A program made the position numbers and the translations under genes. Below the pieces are notes generated by a model that was given only the letters and a program-made list of their open reading frames with translations, was not told the DNA's origin and searched no databases. A stretch of 64,000 bases of DNA, taken from contig NC_085111.1 in assembly GCF_030269925.1 (NCBI RefSeq), positions 8,734,142 through 8,798,141 of the forward strand, in the 5' to 3' direction. This DNA comes from Bombyx mori (Eukaryota; Arthropoda; Insecta; Lepidoptera; Bombycidae). Position 1 is the first letter of the stretch. The number at the start of each line of letters is the position of its first letter. This document shows, in pieces, positions 55,901 to 64,000 of the stretch.

Positions 55901-58900
55901 CGGTGGTTCGGTAACTGATTTATGTGCTGGAATGCGAGCCCGCGGTACAAATATTACTGAACCACAACTTGCATATGTGTTGCGGGGAACAGTTCGAGCA
56001 CTGACTCACCTCCACGCTCACCGATGTATGCATCGTGATGTCAAAGGTCATAACATTCTTTTGACGGAAGATGCTGAGGTCAAACTCGTCGACTTTGGGG
56101 TTTCTTCACATTTGGCTGCTACAGCTGCGCGAAGAAATACTTCAGTCGGTACCCCATATTGGATGGCACCTGAGGTCGGTTAGAACTTTCTCTATGAGCG
56201 GTCTCTTATAAATCTTTAACTAACTCTTAGTCACATTTTTTCAATGTTATGCAATAAATGGTTTCGGCACAAACAAATTCAATACTTTTTGAAAGATAAA
56301 TTGATCTCATTTTCATCATCATAAGGTTGAAGGTCACTTTGTTTTCAGGTTATCGCATGTGAACAACAATTAGATGAGTCATACGACTGTAGATGTGATG
56401 TATGGTCAGTGGGTATAACCGCTATAGAACTGGCAGAAGGCGAACCTCCTCTATCGGGATTACATCCGATGCGAGCATTATTTCAAATACCAAGAAATCC
56501 ACCACCCAGCTTGTCTCATCCAGAAATATTTTCGCCGCAACTTTCCGATTTTGTAGCAGACTGCTTAATAAAAGATATGAATCAAAGACCATTCGCGAGA
56601 GAGCTCTTGGAACATCCTCTGCTTCTTGCAGTTAGTAGCTTTGAAGACAAGGTATGTTTTATAGAGAGCAGACCATTTTTCTTCACAAATCGCATTAATG
56701 GCCCAGCGCCATAACAGGAATCACGACAATGACCACTGCTGTTCACCTATGACATAAAGTTAAAGGTTGAACTTTATTAAAACAAGCTAATTGTTATCCT
56801 TGGAATCGAAGCTAACATAGTTGCATGATTACGAGCAGACTGATTATCTTACTTATTAAGTCACGAATGCAATCTAAAACCCAGTTTTAACGAAAAAGGG
56901 GGGAAAGTAAAGTTAATTATTTATAAATTTACAGATCCGGAAAGAGTTACAAGCTGAAATAAAACGACAGAGAGCAGAAGGACGAAGTTGTCGCGCTCCT
57001 GACGCAACTACAAAAAGGGGAAAATTGAAATCACACAGAAAAGCAAAACCTGAAAAAATGTATACTGACGACTTGGCAACGCTTGAAGTTTTAAGTGAAG
57101 ATTCAATTGTTGAACAACTACAGAATAGATACAATCAAAATCAAATTTATACATATATTGGAGATATATTAGTGGCTGTTAATCCATTCACTGATATCGG
57201 CATTTATAACAGTAAGGTAGGATGTATTTGATTTTCACCGCAACACTATACATTTATTTAAAAGAGCTTAATATTTATTTGCTGTAAATAGGATTACAAA
57301 TTATACAATTTATAGACTCAACAGGTTTACCAAGGACGGTGTAGGTCGGATAATCCGCCTCACATCTTTGCCGTAGCTGATGCAGCCCATCAAGCACTAA
57401 TGCATCAAAAACAAAACCAGGCCATAGTGATATCTGGCGAGAGTGGGGCTGGGAAGACTGAATCAGCAAATCTTTTATTAAAACATCTTGTCTTCCTGTC
57501 TAAGGTATATAAATACCCTATGTCACACCAATTATGAACCTAAGATTAAAAAGCTACTTAATTCACACAAAATTATTGAAATTGCATTCTAGACTCAGAA
57601 TCGTAATTTAGAAGAAAAAATTCTCCAAGTAAACCCAATAATGGAGGCATTCGGCAACGCTCGCACTGGAATAAACGCGAATAGTTCACGTTTCGGAAAA
57701 TATCTAGATATGTCTATAATGGGAGTTGGAAGAATATCAGGAGCAAGGATATCAGTCTACCTTCTTGAGCAGTCTAGAGTTGTACATCAGGCTTTGTAAG
57801 TCACACTTAGTTTTGAATACCACTGTAATTTGGTGTGGTTGTGAAATTATTCTACTTTGTTAATAAGTGATGTGGTCAAGCGGTAATTTGTGGTTATCAT
57901 TTTTATTTCAGAGGTGAAAGCAATTTTCACGTGTTCTACTATCTGTATGATGGCTTAGAGAGCGAGGGCCGCTGGAGAAAGTTTTATCTAGATGAGCAAC
58001 TAAAATCTAGACATCGTTATCTTCAGCCCTTATCTGTGGTTCATAGAGAGCACAATGTTCATCGTTGGCGACAGCTCAATCAAGCCTTTAAAGTATAAAA
58101 ATTTACGTAGTCTCGTTAGATTCATTAAAGTCATGTCATGTTTTAATGATATTTCTTTTATTATTTAGGTAGTTGGATTTCTAGACGATGAAGTACAAAT
58201 ATTATATAAGATGCTCGCGGCAATATTACATCTTGGCGACATAGAGTTCGGTGAAACAGCTGGCGAAGATAATACTGATAACAGAGCAACTATAATAGAC
58301 ACTGCACCACTGCACAGAGGTTAGCTCATATACATTATATATTTAATTTGACTTATAGATTTTTAAAGGAATAATTGTGATGCAAAATTAGATAGGACCT
58401 AGTAAAAATGGAATATTTTTTCAGCTTCTTGCCTATTGGGAGTTGAAACAGCAGATCTGCGTGAATGTTTAACAAGTAGCACAGTGGTCGCCCGAGGCGA
58501 AACTATAGCACGTCACAGTTCACCCACTGAAGCTGCCGTTGCCCGAGATGCTACAGCTCGTGGTCTATATGCAAGAGCATTCGATAGAATCGTCGAAAGA
58601 ATTAACGCACTCCTCTCTCAAAACAGACACCGGTGAGTCAATTAACACATTGCTATTGTGAGTTTAAAGAAAAAAAAACAAATTGAGTGCAAACTTTTTT
58701 TCTATTAATAGTCACGATCAACTCTCCATCGGCATTCTTGACATATTTGGGTTCGAAAACTTCAACAAAAATTCATTCGAGCAGCTCTGCATTAACATCG
58801 CCAACGAACAGATCCAGTATTACTTCAATCAACACATATTTACATGGGAGCAACAAGAATACATGGCTGAAGGTGTTCCAGTTGATCTCGTCGAATTTTC

Positions 58901-61900
58901 CGATAACAGACCTGTACTGGACATGTTACTGTCAAGGCCAATGGGCTTGTTAGCTCTGCTGGATGAAGAAAGTCGTTTCCCAAGAGCCACCGACAGAAGT
59001 CTTATTGGTAAGCATTGTGTACTTCCGAAAAATTGAAGGCGTTTAAGATTATTACAATCAGAATGATTTTTTTTGCAGAAAAGTTTCATAGTAATCTCAA
59101 AAGCAAATATTACGTTCGGCCAAAATCTGATGCAATTTGTTTTGCAATCCATCATTTTGCTGGTCGAGTCGTCTATCAGGCAGATGGGTTCTTGGAGAAG
59201 AATCGTAACTTTTTGCCACCTGAAGTCGTTCAGCTGATGCGACAGAGTCAATTCGATATCATACGGTTCTTATTTCAATGTCCAATCACGAAGACAGGAA
59301 ATCTATATTCACCGCTACAAGGAGATATGGATAGAAGCTTGGAAAGTCCTTCTGGGGACACTCGAGTAAGTACACAATTGTGAGTGATATTCGTTCTGAA
59401 CATATCATCATGACAGTCGCTCTATAAAATCCCTTATTCCTTTTTCTTATTATTTGCTTTAATTCCTTATTCTTTGCTTTTTTAATGAAACCTATATAAT
59501 CTAGTGATGTTAAAATATTTCACTATTCTGACTCGTCTATATTTACGAAAATTATCATTTACTTGTATTAAACAATATGTATAAAAGAATAAGTCAAGTA
59601 AGTTTTAAATTTAGCTACAGACACAAATTATTTTTTACAGTATCATAGCAATTGTATATTATTATGTCAATAAGCGACGGTGGTAGCTTACGATCGGTTG
59701 GTAAATAGCAACTAGCTGCAATTTAAGTTGCTTTATAATAGCTTAAATGAATTCATCTAGGATTATTGGGAATAGAAATATTGCAAGTAGACGCGTTTTA
59801 AGTCATATTTAACTTTTTAGGATCGATTTAACAGTCGAGGACTTGCATCGCAATCACGAGCCCAGCAAACAGTCTCAACATACTTCCGATACTCGTTGAT
59901 GGAGCTTCTACAGAAGATGGTGAGCGGCACTCCTCAGTTCGTGAGATGTCTAAAGCCGAACGACTCCAGATCTCCAAAGCACTTCGATCCGCCCAAAATA
60001 CTAAAACAGCTTCGATACACTGGAGTATTAGAGACTATCAGGATAAGACAAAATGGTTTTTCCCATCGATTGAGTTTCGAAGAATTCTTGAAGCGGTATG
60101 TCCATGTTACCTCATTTAAAAGGAATAGTTCTATACAAATTATTCCTCGATATAATAGACACAAACATATCCACGGCTTCTACTTTTCAAAATATATATA
60201 AAAAAAATTTTTTTCAAAGTAATGTCAAAATAATAAATATTTCAAATTAGTGGTATTTGCAAGAAGTGGATGCGACATTATGCTGTTATTCTCGCGATAC
60301 AGTTTTGATGAAAAAGAAAAACAATAAATATAATATATAATGAATGTCACCTTTCAGATATGGCTTTTTGGCTTTTAGTCATGATGAAGAAATAAAGCCC
60401 AGTCGTGACACAAGTCGTCTACTGCTGCTCAGATTGAAGATGGACGGCTGGGCCCTCGGCAAATCCAAAGTGTTCCTCAAGTACTACCACGTTGAAAGAC
60501 TCGCCAGAATCTACGAGGAACAGGTACTAACTACTAGGTGCTTGAATTAGAAACTCAAGTTCCTCTAACAATTTCATTTTGAAATTCAGACACTATATTT
60601 GAGTTTTAACTAAGACTTACCGGCCGAAGGGTGCTATGTAATTCCGCGCGAGTAGCTACCACCATCTTACTTAATTCTGCCGTGAAGTAGCCATGAGTTA
60701 CGACTTGAAGGGCGGTAGAACCGTTGTTATACTAGACAATTGTAACTTAGACCGTATGTCTCAACGTGATAGGCAGTCTCCGGTTTGTATGGCTTCGGCT
60801 AAGCACTTAACGTCAGAAGGGCCCTGTGCCCGACCATGATATAAAAATATCCTAATAACGTAGAGATATGAAATGAATTATATATGTTAATTTCACCTTT
60901 GAGACAAATTGTTTTTTTTTTGTTTGGGCTTTTTTGAGCCCTACTTTGAGATGACTCATTCGGCACATATCTCCTCGTGGGGTTCTTAAAATCGATTAAG
61001 AGATCCTCCGAAGAATACGACAGTATTTCTGCCGATGTGAAATTTCAATCGTGATTATTGATTAATTTCAGATAAGGAAAGTGATCCTGGTGCAAGCCTG
61101 CGTCAGGGGGTGGCTGGCTCGCCGCTACGTGGAGCGGCTGAAGGTACAGATGGCCATCTCGGTGCTGACCCTCCAGCGACACGTGCGCGGTTGGCTCACC
61201 AGAAAGCGAATCCGCGACCGACAGCGTCAGCTAGCCAGGGAGTTCCACGATGAGCAGATGTGCGACAGTCAGGGGATGCACAAATCTGGTTAGTTTGTTT
61301 TATTAGTAACTAGCAGCCCGCTCCGGCTCCGCTCGGGTCTTTAATAAAATACAATAACATTTATTGCGACATAATTATAATATAATAGTTAGACATATAC
61401 TGTCGCGACACTATTTGTAAATAATAATGTGTTCTACAAAGTTTTACATTATTTTATCCTATTATCAATAGTTTTCGCAGGGCACGCGATGTAAAGAACA
61501 TTTTAGGTTATTTTTTTACACCTTAGGTTACATTATTAGAGTTTCAGTAAGGATCCCTAATTTTTTTTTAAGATGACACTGGGGAATAGGGTAGCTTGCA
61601 AACAGTAAAAGAATTTTTCAAATTGGTTCAGTAGTTTCGAAGCCTATTCAATACAAACAAACAAACAAATCTTTCCTCTTTATAATATTATTATAGACAA
61701 ATATTAATATTTCTACAGAGTGTTCTCGAAGAGCAATCAGGATGGTGATAGCATATCATTTTTAGCTTTATTTCACGCGTCTAATATAATACAGTAGATT
61801 ATTATGGGTTTTTTTCTTTCACACATGATGATTATTTGAAAAGAGAGTACTTTACATAATTTCGGACAGGAACAGGGATAAATTCGTCCATGCGGGCGTT

Positions 61901-63264
61901 GAGCCTCTGTCCTTTTTTATTTTTTGTTATTAAATAAATGGGCGAACGACCTCACAACCAGCAGTGCTTCATAGAACCCTTGGACATCACGACGTGCATG
62001 TCACCATCCACCTTGAGACATGTGGTCTAAGTCCCAATTACATCTCATTACGTCTCAAGTATATAAATTATCGCACCCTAAAATCTAGATATCGTGACTG
62101 CTTCGCTGCAGATATAGGCAGATGATTATAGCTACCAGTGTGGCTTACTTAAGTAAATTAGCCGATTACAGGTCGCTGTACTTTGGTAATAATAATCAGA
62201 AAACACTGCGGTTTATTCTGCAGTAAATCATTAAATTGCTTCTTATAGCCACGAGAAAAAACGTGGTGAGCTATCTAAGTCCAGACTACAAAGCCAATTA
62301 CTTCACGAGTCGAAATTTTGTTTGAAATCACATACGTATATTAAAATCGCAAGAAATACACAATGAATGCAGCTTTTCTGGATAAAATAATTGGTTTACA
62401 TATTCGTTCGAGATATTTTTCGTAAAAATACTTTTGATGTTTTTTTAGTTTTAGTAAATCTCCACTATTACATACAATATTAATATTGTCCATTGATTAG
62501 GCTTTGCAAAATCATTAAATATAACATATTGTTGGTGTGTAAAATTATCTTTTAAATTAACTACAAAATGTATCTTCGTATTTTCAGGTGCTCCGCTTAA
62601 AAACAAAGCGATGATGAAAGCCAAGATACTAAGGAAAATGACATCACAAGACGGGGAAACAAACAAAGCGAATTCCGGAAACAAAGAGAACATAGACACT
62701 AATAGAGCAGCTGTCGTTATACAAAGTCGTATGTATTGATAAATTATGTCATAAATATTAATTTTGTAATTGAGTATTTCGTCCCCGCCAATTTTCGCAG
62801 GGACCGACACAGAACATATAAAACGACTCGAGCGCCATCTATCCTACCACGATAGGGTAAATTTAGAAAGAGTGGACAACATATTGAATTTTTATAAAAA
62901 AAAAATACAGTGAGAGTGAATACGTTATGACGTTTGAATCTGACTTCACCTCATTTTAGGGAGTTACGCATTACGACTTATCGTATCGTAAGAAAGCCGA
63001 AATCTCACACCAGCCAGTTTTGTTTACCAGCTCTGCCCTAATAAAGCAGTCTCAATTTAAAAAAAAAAACTCAATATTGTAAATTTATTTTCAGATTTCC
63101 GTGGGTATACAGCCCGTCGCAAATGGGCGAAGGGACGCGCTCCTCCACCCCCCGCGCACCCGCCACCCGCTGTGCCCTCCACGCCTTCTTCGCCGCACCA
63201 ACAACTCATGCAACAGTACTCAATTCAGGAACGAGCATCCCAACTACAGACTTTCGCAGAACAA
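52759..63264 (+). CDS. ninaC: Class III myosin with N-terminal kinase (NINAC/MYO3 type), 3' end outside the window
   Basis: Seventeen coding exons join in frame to 1221 codons with no stop. Residues about 25-295 form a Ste20-like kinase: GEGTYGEV 33-40, VAVK with K55, HRD 154-156, DFG 174-176, GTPYWMAPE 193-201. Residues about 345-1040 form a myosin motor: P-loop GESGAGKT 434-441, switch I NANSSR 484-489, switch II DIFGFE 714-719, and the converter near KSKVFLK. Three IQ motifs follow (Q1053, Q1080, Q1163), then a Pro-rich segment. Fly NINAC is a calmodulin-binding photoreceptor myosin needed for normal phototransduction; here the eye role is inferred by homology. Both enzymatic halves keep their key residues. 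The donor at 63265 shows the tail continues past the window. Introns carry a mariner, SINEs and short repeats. Confidence 0.96.
53405..53605 (+). repeat. AT-rich dispersed repeat, copy 2 (inverted partner at 3545-3790)
   Basis: (ATT)n tracts, then tataaatgaaatgttaatg and atatggatg, collinear with the reverse complement of 3545-3790. It lies in NINAC intron 1. Confidence 0.6.
53712..54784 (+). pseudogene. mariner transposase relic
   Basis: [14 protein letters not shown], then [51 protein letters not shown] in a shifted frame, and a C terminus with [16 protein letters not shown]. There are several stops and frameshifts. It lies in NINAC intron 1 in the sense direction. Terminal repeats were not identified. 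Confidence 0.88.
55667..55822 (+). CDS. ninaC: NINAC-like exon 2 (residues 56-107)
   Basis: Acceptor atgtag|ATC, donor GAG|gtcagt; 156 nt. It encodes the helix-C region ([20 protein letters not shown]) and hinge (IWFVME). Confidence 0.93.
55893..56174 (+). CDS. ninaC: NINAC-like exon 3 (residues 108-201)
   Basis: Acceptor gttacag|CTG, donor GAG|gtcggt. It holds the catalytic loop [21 protein letters not shown], and the activation segment GTPYWMAPE. Confidence 0.97.
56349..56651 (+). CDS. ninaC: NINAC-like exon 4 (residues 202-302)
   Basis: Acceptor ttttcag|GTT, donor AAG|gtatgt. It encodes the kinase C-lobe: [20 protein letters not shown] and [18 protein letters not shown]. Confidence 0.97.
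56935..57216 (+). CDS. ninaC: NINAC-like exon 5 (residues 303-396)
   Basis: Acceptor tttacag|ATC, donor AAG|gtagga. A basic linker between kinase and motor ([17 protein letters not shown]), then the motor start with [13 protein letters not shown]. Confidence 0.95.
57325..57504 (+). CDS. ninaC: NINAC-like exon 6 (residues 397-456, P-loop)
   Basis: Acceptor tcaacag|GTT, donor AAG|gtatat. It encodes [16 protein letters not shown] and the nucleotide-binding [17 protein letters not shown]. Confidence 0.97.
57593..57795 (+). CDS. ninaC: NINAC-like exon 7 (switch I)
   Basis: Acceptor attctag|ACT, donor GCTTT|gtaagt. It encodes [20 protein letters not shown] and FGKYLDM, then [13 protein letters not shown]. 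Confidence 0.97.
57912..58092 (+). CDS. ninaC: NINAC-like exon 8 (to residue 584)
   Basis: Acceptor atttcag|AGG completes Leu524; donor AAA|gtataa. It encodes [20 protein letters not shown]. Confidence 0.96.
58169..58319 (+). CDS. ninaC: NINAC-like exon 9 (residues 585-635)
   Basis: Acceptor atttag|GTA, donor AGAG|gttagc. It encodes [19 protein letters not shown], a typical myosin segment. Confidence 0.96.
58425..58632 (+). CDS. ninaC: NINAC-like exon 10 (residues 635-704)
   Basis: Acceptor tttcag|CTT, donor CACCG|gtgagt. It encodes [20 protein letters not shown] and [20 protein letters not shown]. Confidence 0.96.
58712..59007 (+). CDS. ninaC: NINAC-like exon 11 (switch II)
   Basis: Acceptor taatag|TCA, donor ATTG|gtaagc. 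It encodes [20 protein letters not shown], then [18 protein letters not shown] (relay helix). Confidence 0.97.
59079..59365 (+). CDS. ninaC: NINAC-like exon 12 (residues 803-898)
   Basis: Acceptor ttgcag|AAA, donor CGA|gtaagt. It encodes [20 protein letters not shown] and [13 protein letters not shown]. Confidence 0.96.
59821..60095 (+). CDS. ninaC: NINAC-like exon 13 (residues 899-990)
   Basis: Acceptor tttttag|GAT, donor AAGCG|gtatgt. It encodes [12 protein letters not shown] and [20 protein letters not shown], the actin-binding and SH1/SH2-helix side of the motor. Confidence 0.97.
60358..60523 (+). CDS. ninaC: NINAC-like exon 14 (converter)
   Basis: Acceptor ctttcag|ATA, donor CAG|gtacta. 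It encodes [17 protein letters not shown] and [20 protein letters not shown]. Confidence 0.96.
60615..60850 (+). mobile_element. Diverged Bm1-type SINE fragment
   Basis: aattctgccgtgaagtagcc and tatggcttcggctaagcac resemble the SINE 3' half. It is old and lies in NINAC intron 14. Confidence 0.6.
61072..61288 (+). CDS. ninaC: NINAC-like exon 15 (IQ1, IQ2)
   Basis: Acceptor atttcag|ATA, donor TCTG|gttagt. It encodes two calmodulin-binding IQ motifs, [17 protein letters not shown] and [16 protein letters not shown]. Its GC content is clearly higher than that of neighbouring exons. Confidence 0.96.
61309..61697 (+). mobile_element. Helitron-like repeat beginning CTAGCAGCCCGC
   Basis: Starts ctagcagcccgctccggctc and ends near tataatattattatagac, with aattggttcagtagtttcga inside. 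It is a short non-coding lepidopteran repeat in NINAC intron 15. Confidence 0.6.
61912..62160 (-). mobile_element. Diverged Bm1-type SINE fragment
   Basis: Minus strand: a poly-T-rich start, then tccaccttgagacatgtggt and gcttcgctgcagatataggc. Old copy in NINAC intron 15. Confidence 0.6.
62588..62728 (+). CDS. ninaC: NINAC-like exon 16 (residues 1118-1165)
   Basis: Acceptor ttttcag|GTG, donor AGTC|gtatgt. It encodes a Lys-rich linker ([14 protein letters not shown]) and the first half of IQ3 (AAVVIQS). Confidence 0.93.
63095..63264 (+). CDS. ninaC: NINAC-like exon 17 (residues 1165-1221)
   Basis: Acceptor ttttcag|ATT, donor CAA|gtcagt. It completes IQ3 ([11 protein letters not shown]), then a Pro-rich stretch and a Gln-rich helix ([13 protein letters not shown]). 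It is the last exon seen; the gene continues. Confidence 0.92.
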
Positions 63265-63689
63265 GTCAGTCTTGCATTTTTCTTCCCATCTCTTACTAGA
63301 TACAAAAAGAAAGATTCACGACCCACCTGATACTATCGGAGTTCGTCTTCAGATACTAATATGAAGACGAAGACTAAATTTTCATTCCTGATATCATGGT
63401 CTGGTCTACAGTTTATAGCGTGTAAACAACTAAATTTTCTGCTTCAAGTCTTCAAGGGGTTAACGCCAAACGGTCTATAAAATCATCCGCCAACCCACAC
63501 TACTAACGTAAACATATACAAACATACGTGCGTAAAGTAAACATCTCCTAAAAACAATAAACCGTTACCTCCTTGGATTAAATGGTTCATTTCTTTACAA
63601 TAAACAGAAGAGCTAACAGCTCATCTTGTAGCAGTAACGAAATAAATAAAAATCAACTACTTAAGTCTTACTTCAAATGAGGTTTGAAA
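63265..63689. other. NINAC intron 17
   Basis: Holds only scraps that may be SINE 3' halves (about 63318-63360 and 63605-63635). Nothing else is seen. Confidence 0.35.
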
Positions 63690-63905
63690 AAAATCGTCTA
63701 GTAGGTAAGCTCGCGGGGCTCAAACCTGACGACGTTGCTAACACGAACCCTAGCAAGAGCCGTGCTTCGCGGAATCTACCACCGGATGGGAAACGCGACC
63801 CACTGAGAAGATCCGGCGAGAAACTCAGTGGGCTATGTCTGTGGGTTAATTTACTCGTCGAGCCCTTCGTCGAGCGACGGGTTCGACGAGAACGATGACC
63901 GGAAC
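63690..63905 (-). mobile_element. Jockey LINE 3'-end fragment
   Basis: Reverse complement carries the RT frame end (...tcgtcgaacccgtcgc-like), then the 3' UTR with CCCACTGAG and CTCAGTGGG and the cctactag-type region. It is closest to the second LINE family (24804-25780). It lies in NINAC intron 17. Confidence 0.87.
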
Positions 63906-64000
63906 TGGCCGCTTTATTGCACGTAACGTATTAAATGAACAGGTCCACAACAAAAACCAAGAAGTCCACAAGAACCTACGTCACAACAAGCCCGGCATCC

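Noticed and set aside
2131..62160. CRISPR-like or satellite array from the many repeated SINE segments
   Set aside because: Copies are dispersed, on both strands, of unequal length, and end in poly-A. They are retroposed SINEs.

Overview
The window is lepidopteran and almost certainly silkworm (Bombyx mori or a close relative). It is AT-rich and host exons sit in long introns. At least fourteen clearly related tRNA-derived SINEs of the Bm1 type are scattered through it. It also carries jockey-clade LINEs, mariner/Tc1-type transposons and CTAGCTGACCCGGC-type (Helitron-like) short repeats. No bacterial, viral, CRISPR or rRNA signal was seen.

Three host genes can be reconstructed by splicing. 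(1) At 1345-4084 (+), three in-frame exons encode a 149-residue cysteine-rich protein with a mitochondrial-presequence-like N terminus; I do not recognise it. (2) At 4261-17137 (-), five exons give a complete 274-residue 1-acyl-glycerol-3-phosphate acyltransferase (AGPAT1/2 type). Its introns have absorbed a full-length LINE, a truncated LINE and a mariner. It ends tail to tail with gene 1, 176 bp away. (3) From 52759 to beyond the right edge (+), 17 coding exons (1221 codons, all GT-AG, in frame throughout) encode a class III myosin of NINAC/MYO3 type: a Ste20-like kinase, a myosin motor and three IQ motifs. The C-terminal tail lies outside the window. The roughly 35 kb between genes 2 and 3 is mostly repeats. 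It also has one small ORF with an adjacent AATAAA (36823-37032, -) and a GC-rich island at 31780-32092 that could be a promoter or first exon.

Mobile elements form a readable history. A full-length jockey-clade LINE (9356-14517) has a jockey-like internal promoter motif, intact ORF1 (three zinc knuckles) and ORF2 (endonuclease plus RT), a poly-A tail and an 8-bp target duplication. Its 3' UTR contains an apparent H-type pseudoknot whose pairing is conserved, with a compensatory base change, in five other LINE copies in the window. One family of about 410-bp repeats is present three times: one copy is empty (38857-39268), one is split by a 1336-bp TIR element at a TA site (20013-21348), and one is split by a LINE (24804-25780). 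The three copies act as empty-site controls for one another.

The strongest leads are the pseudoknot, the nested TIR element, the multi-hairpin fold-back element at 41141-41390, and the unrecognised cysteine-rich gene. I saw no clear sign of a multi-gene novel system.
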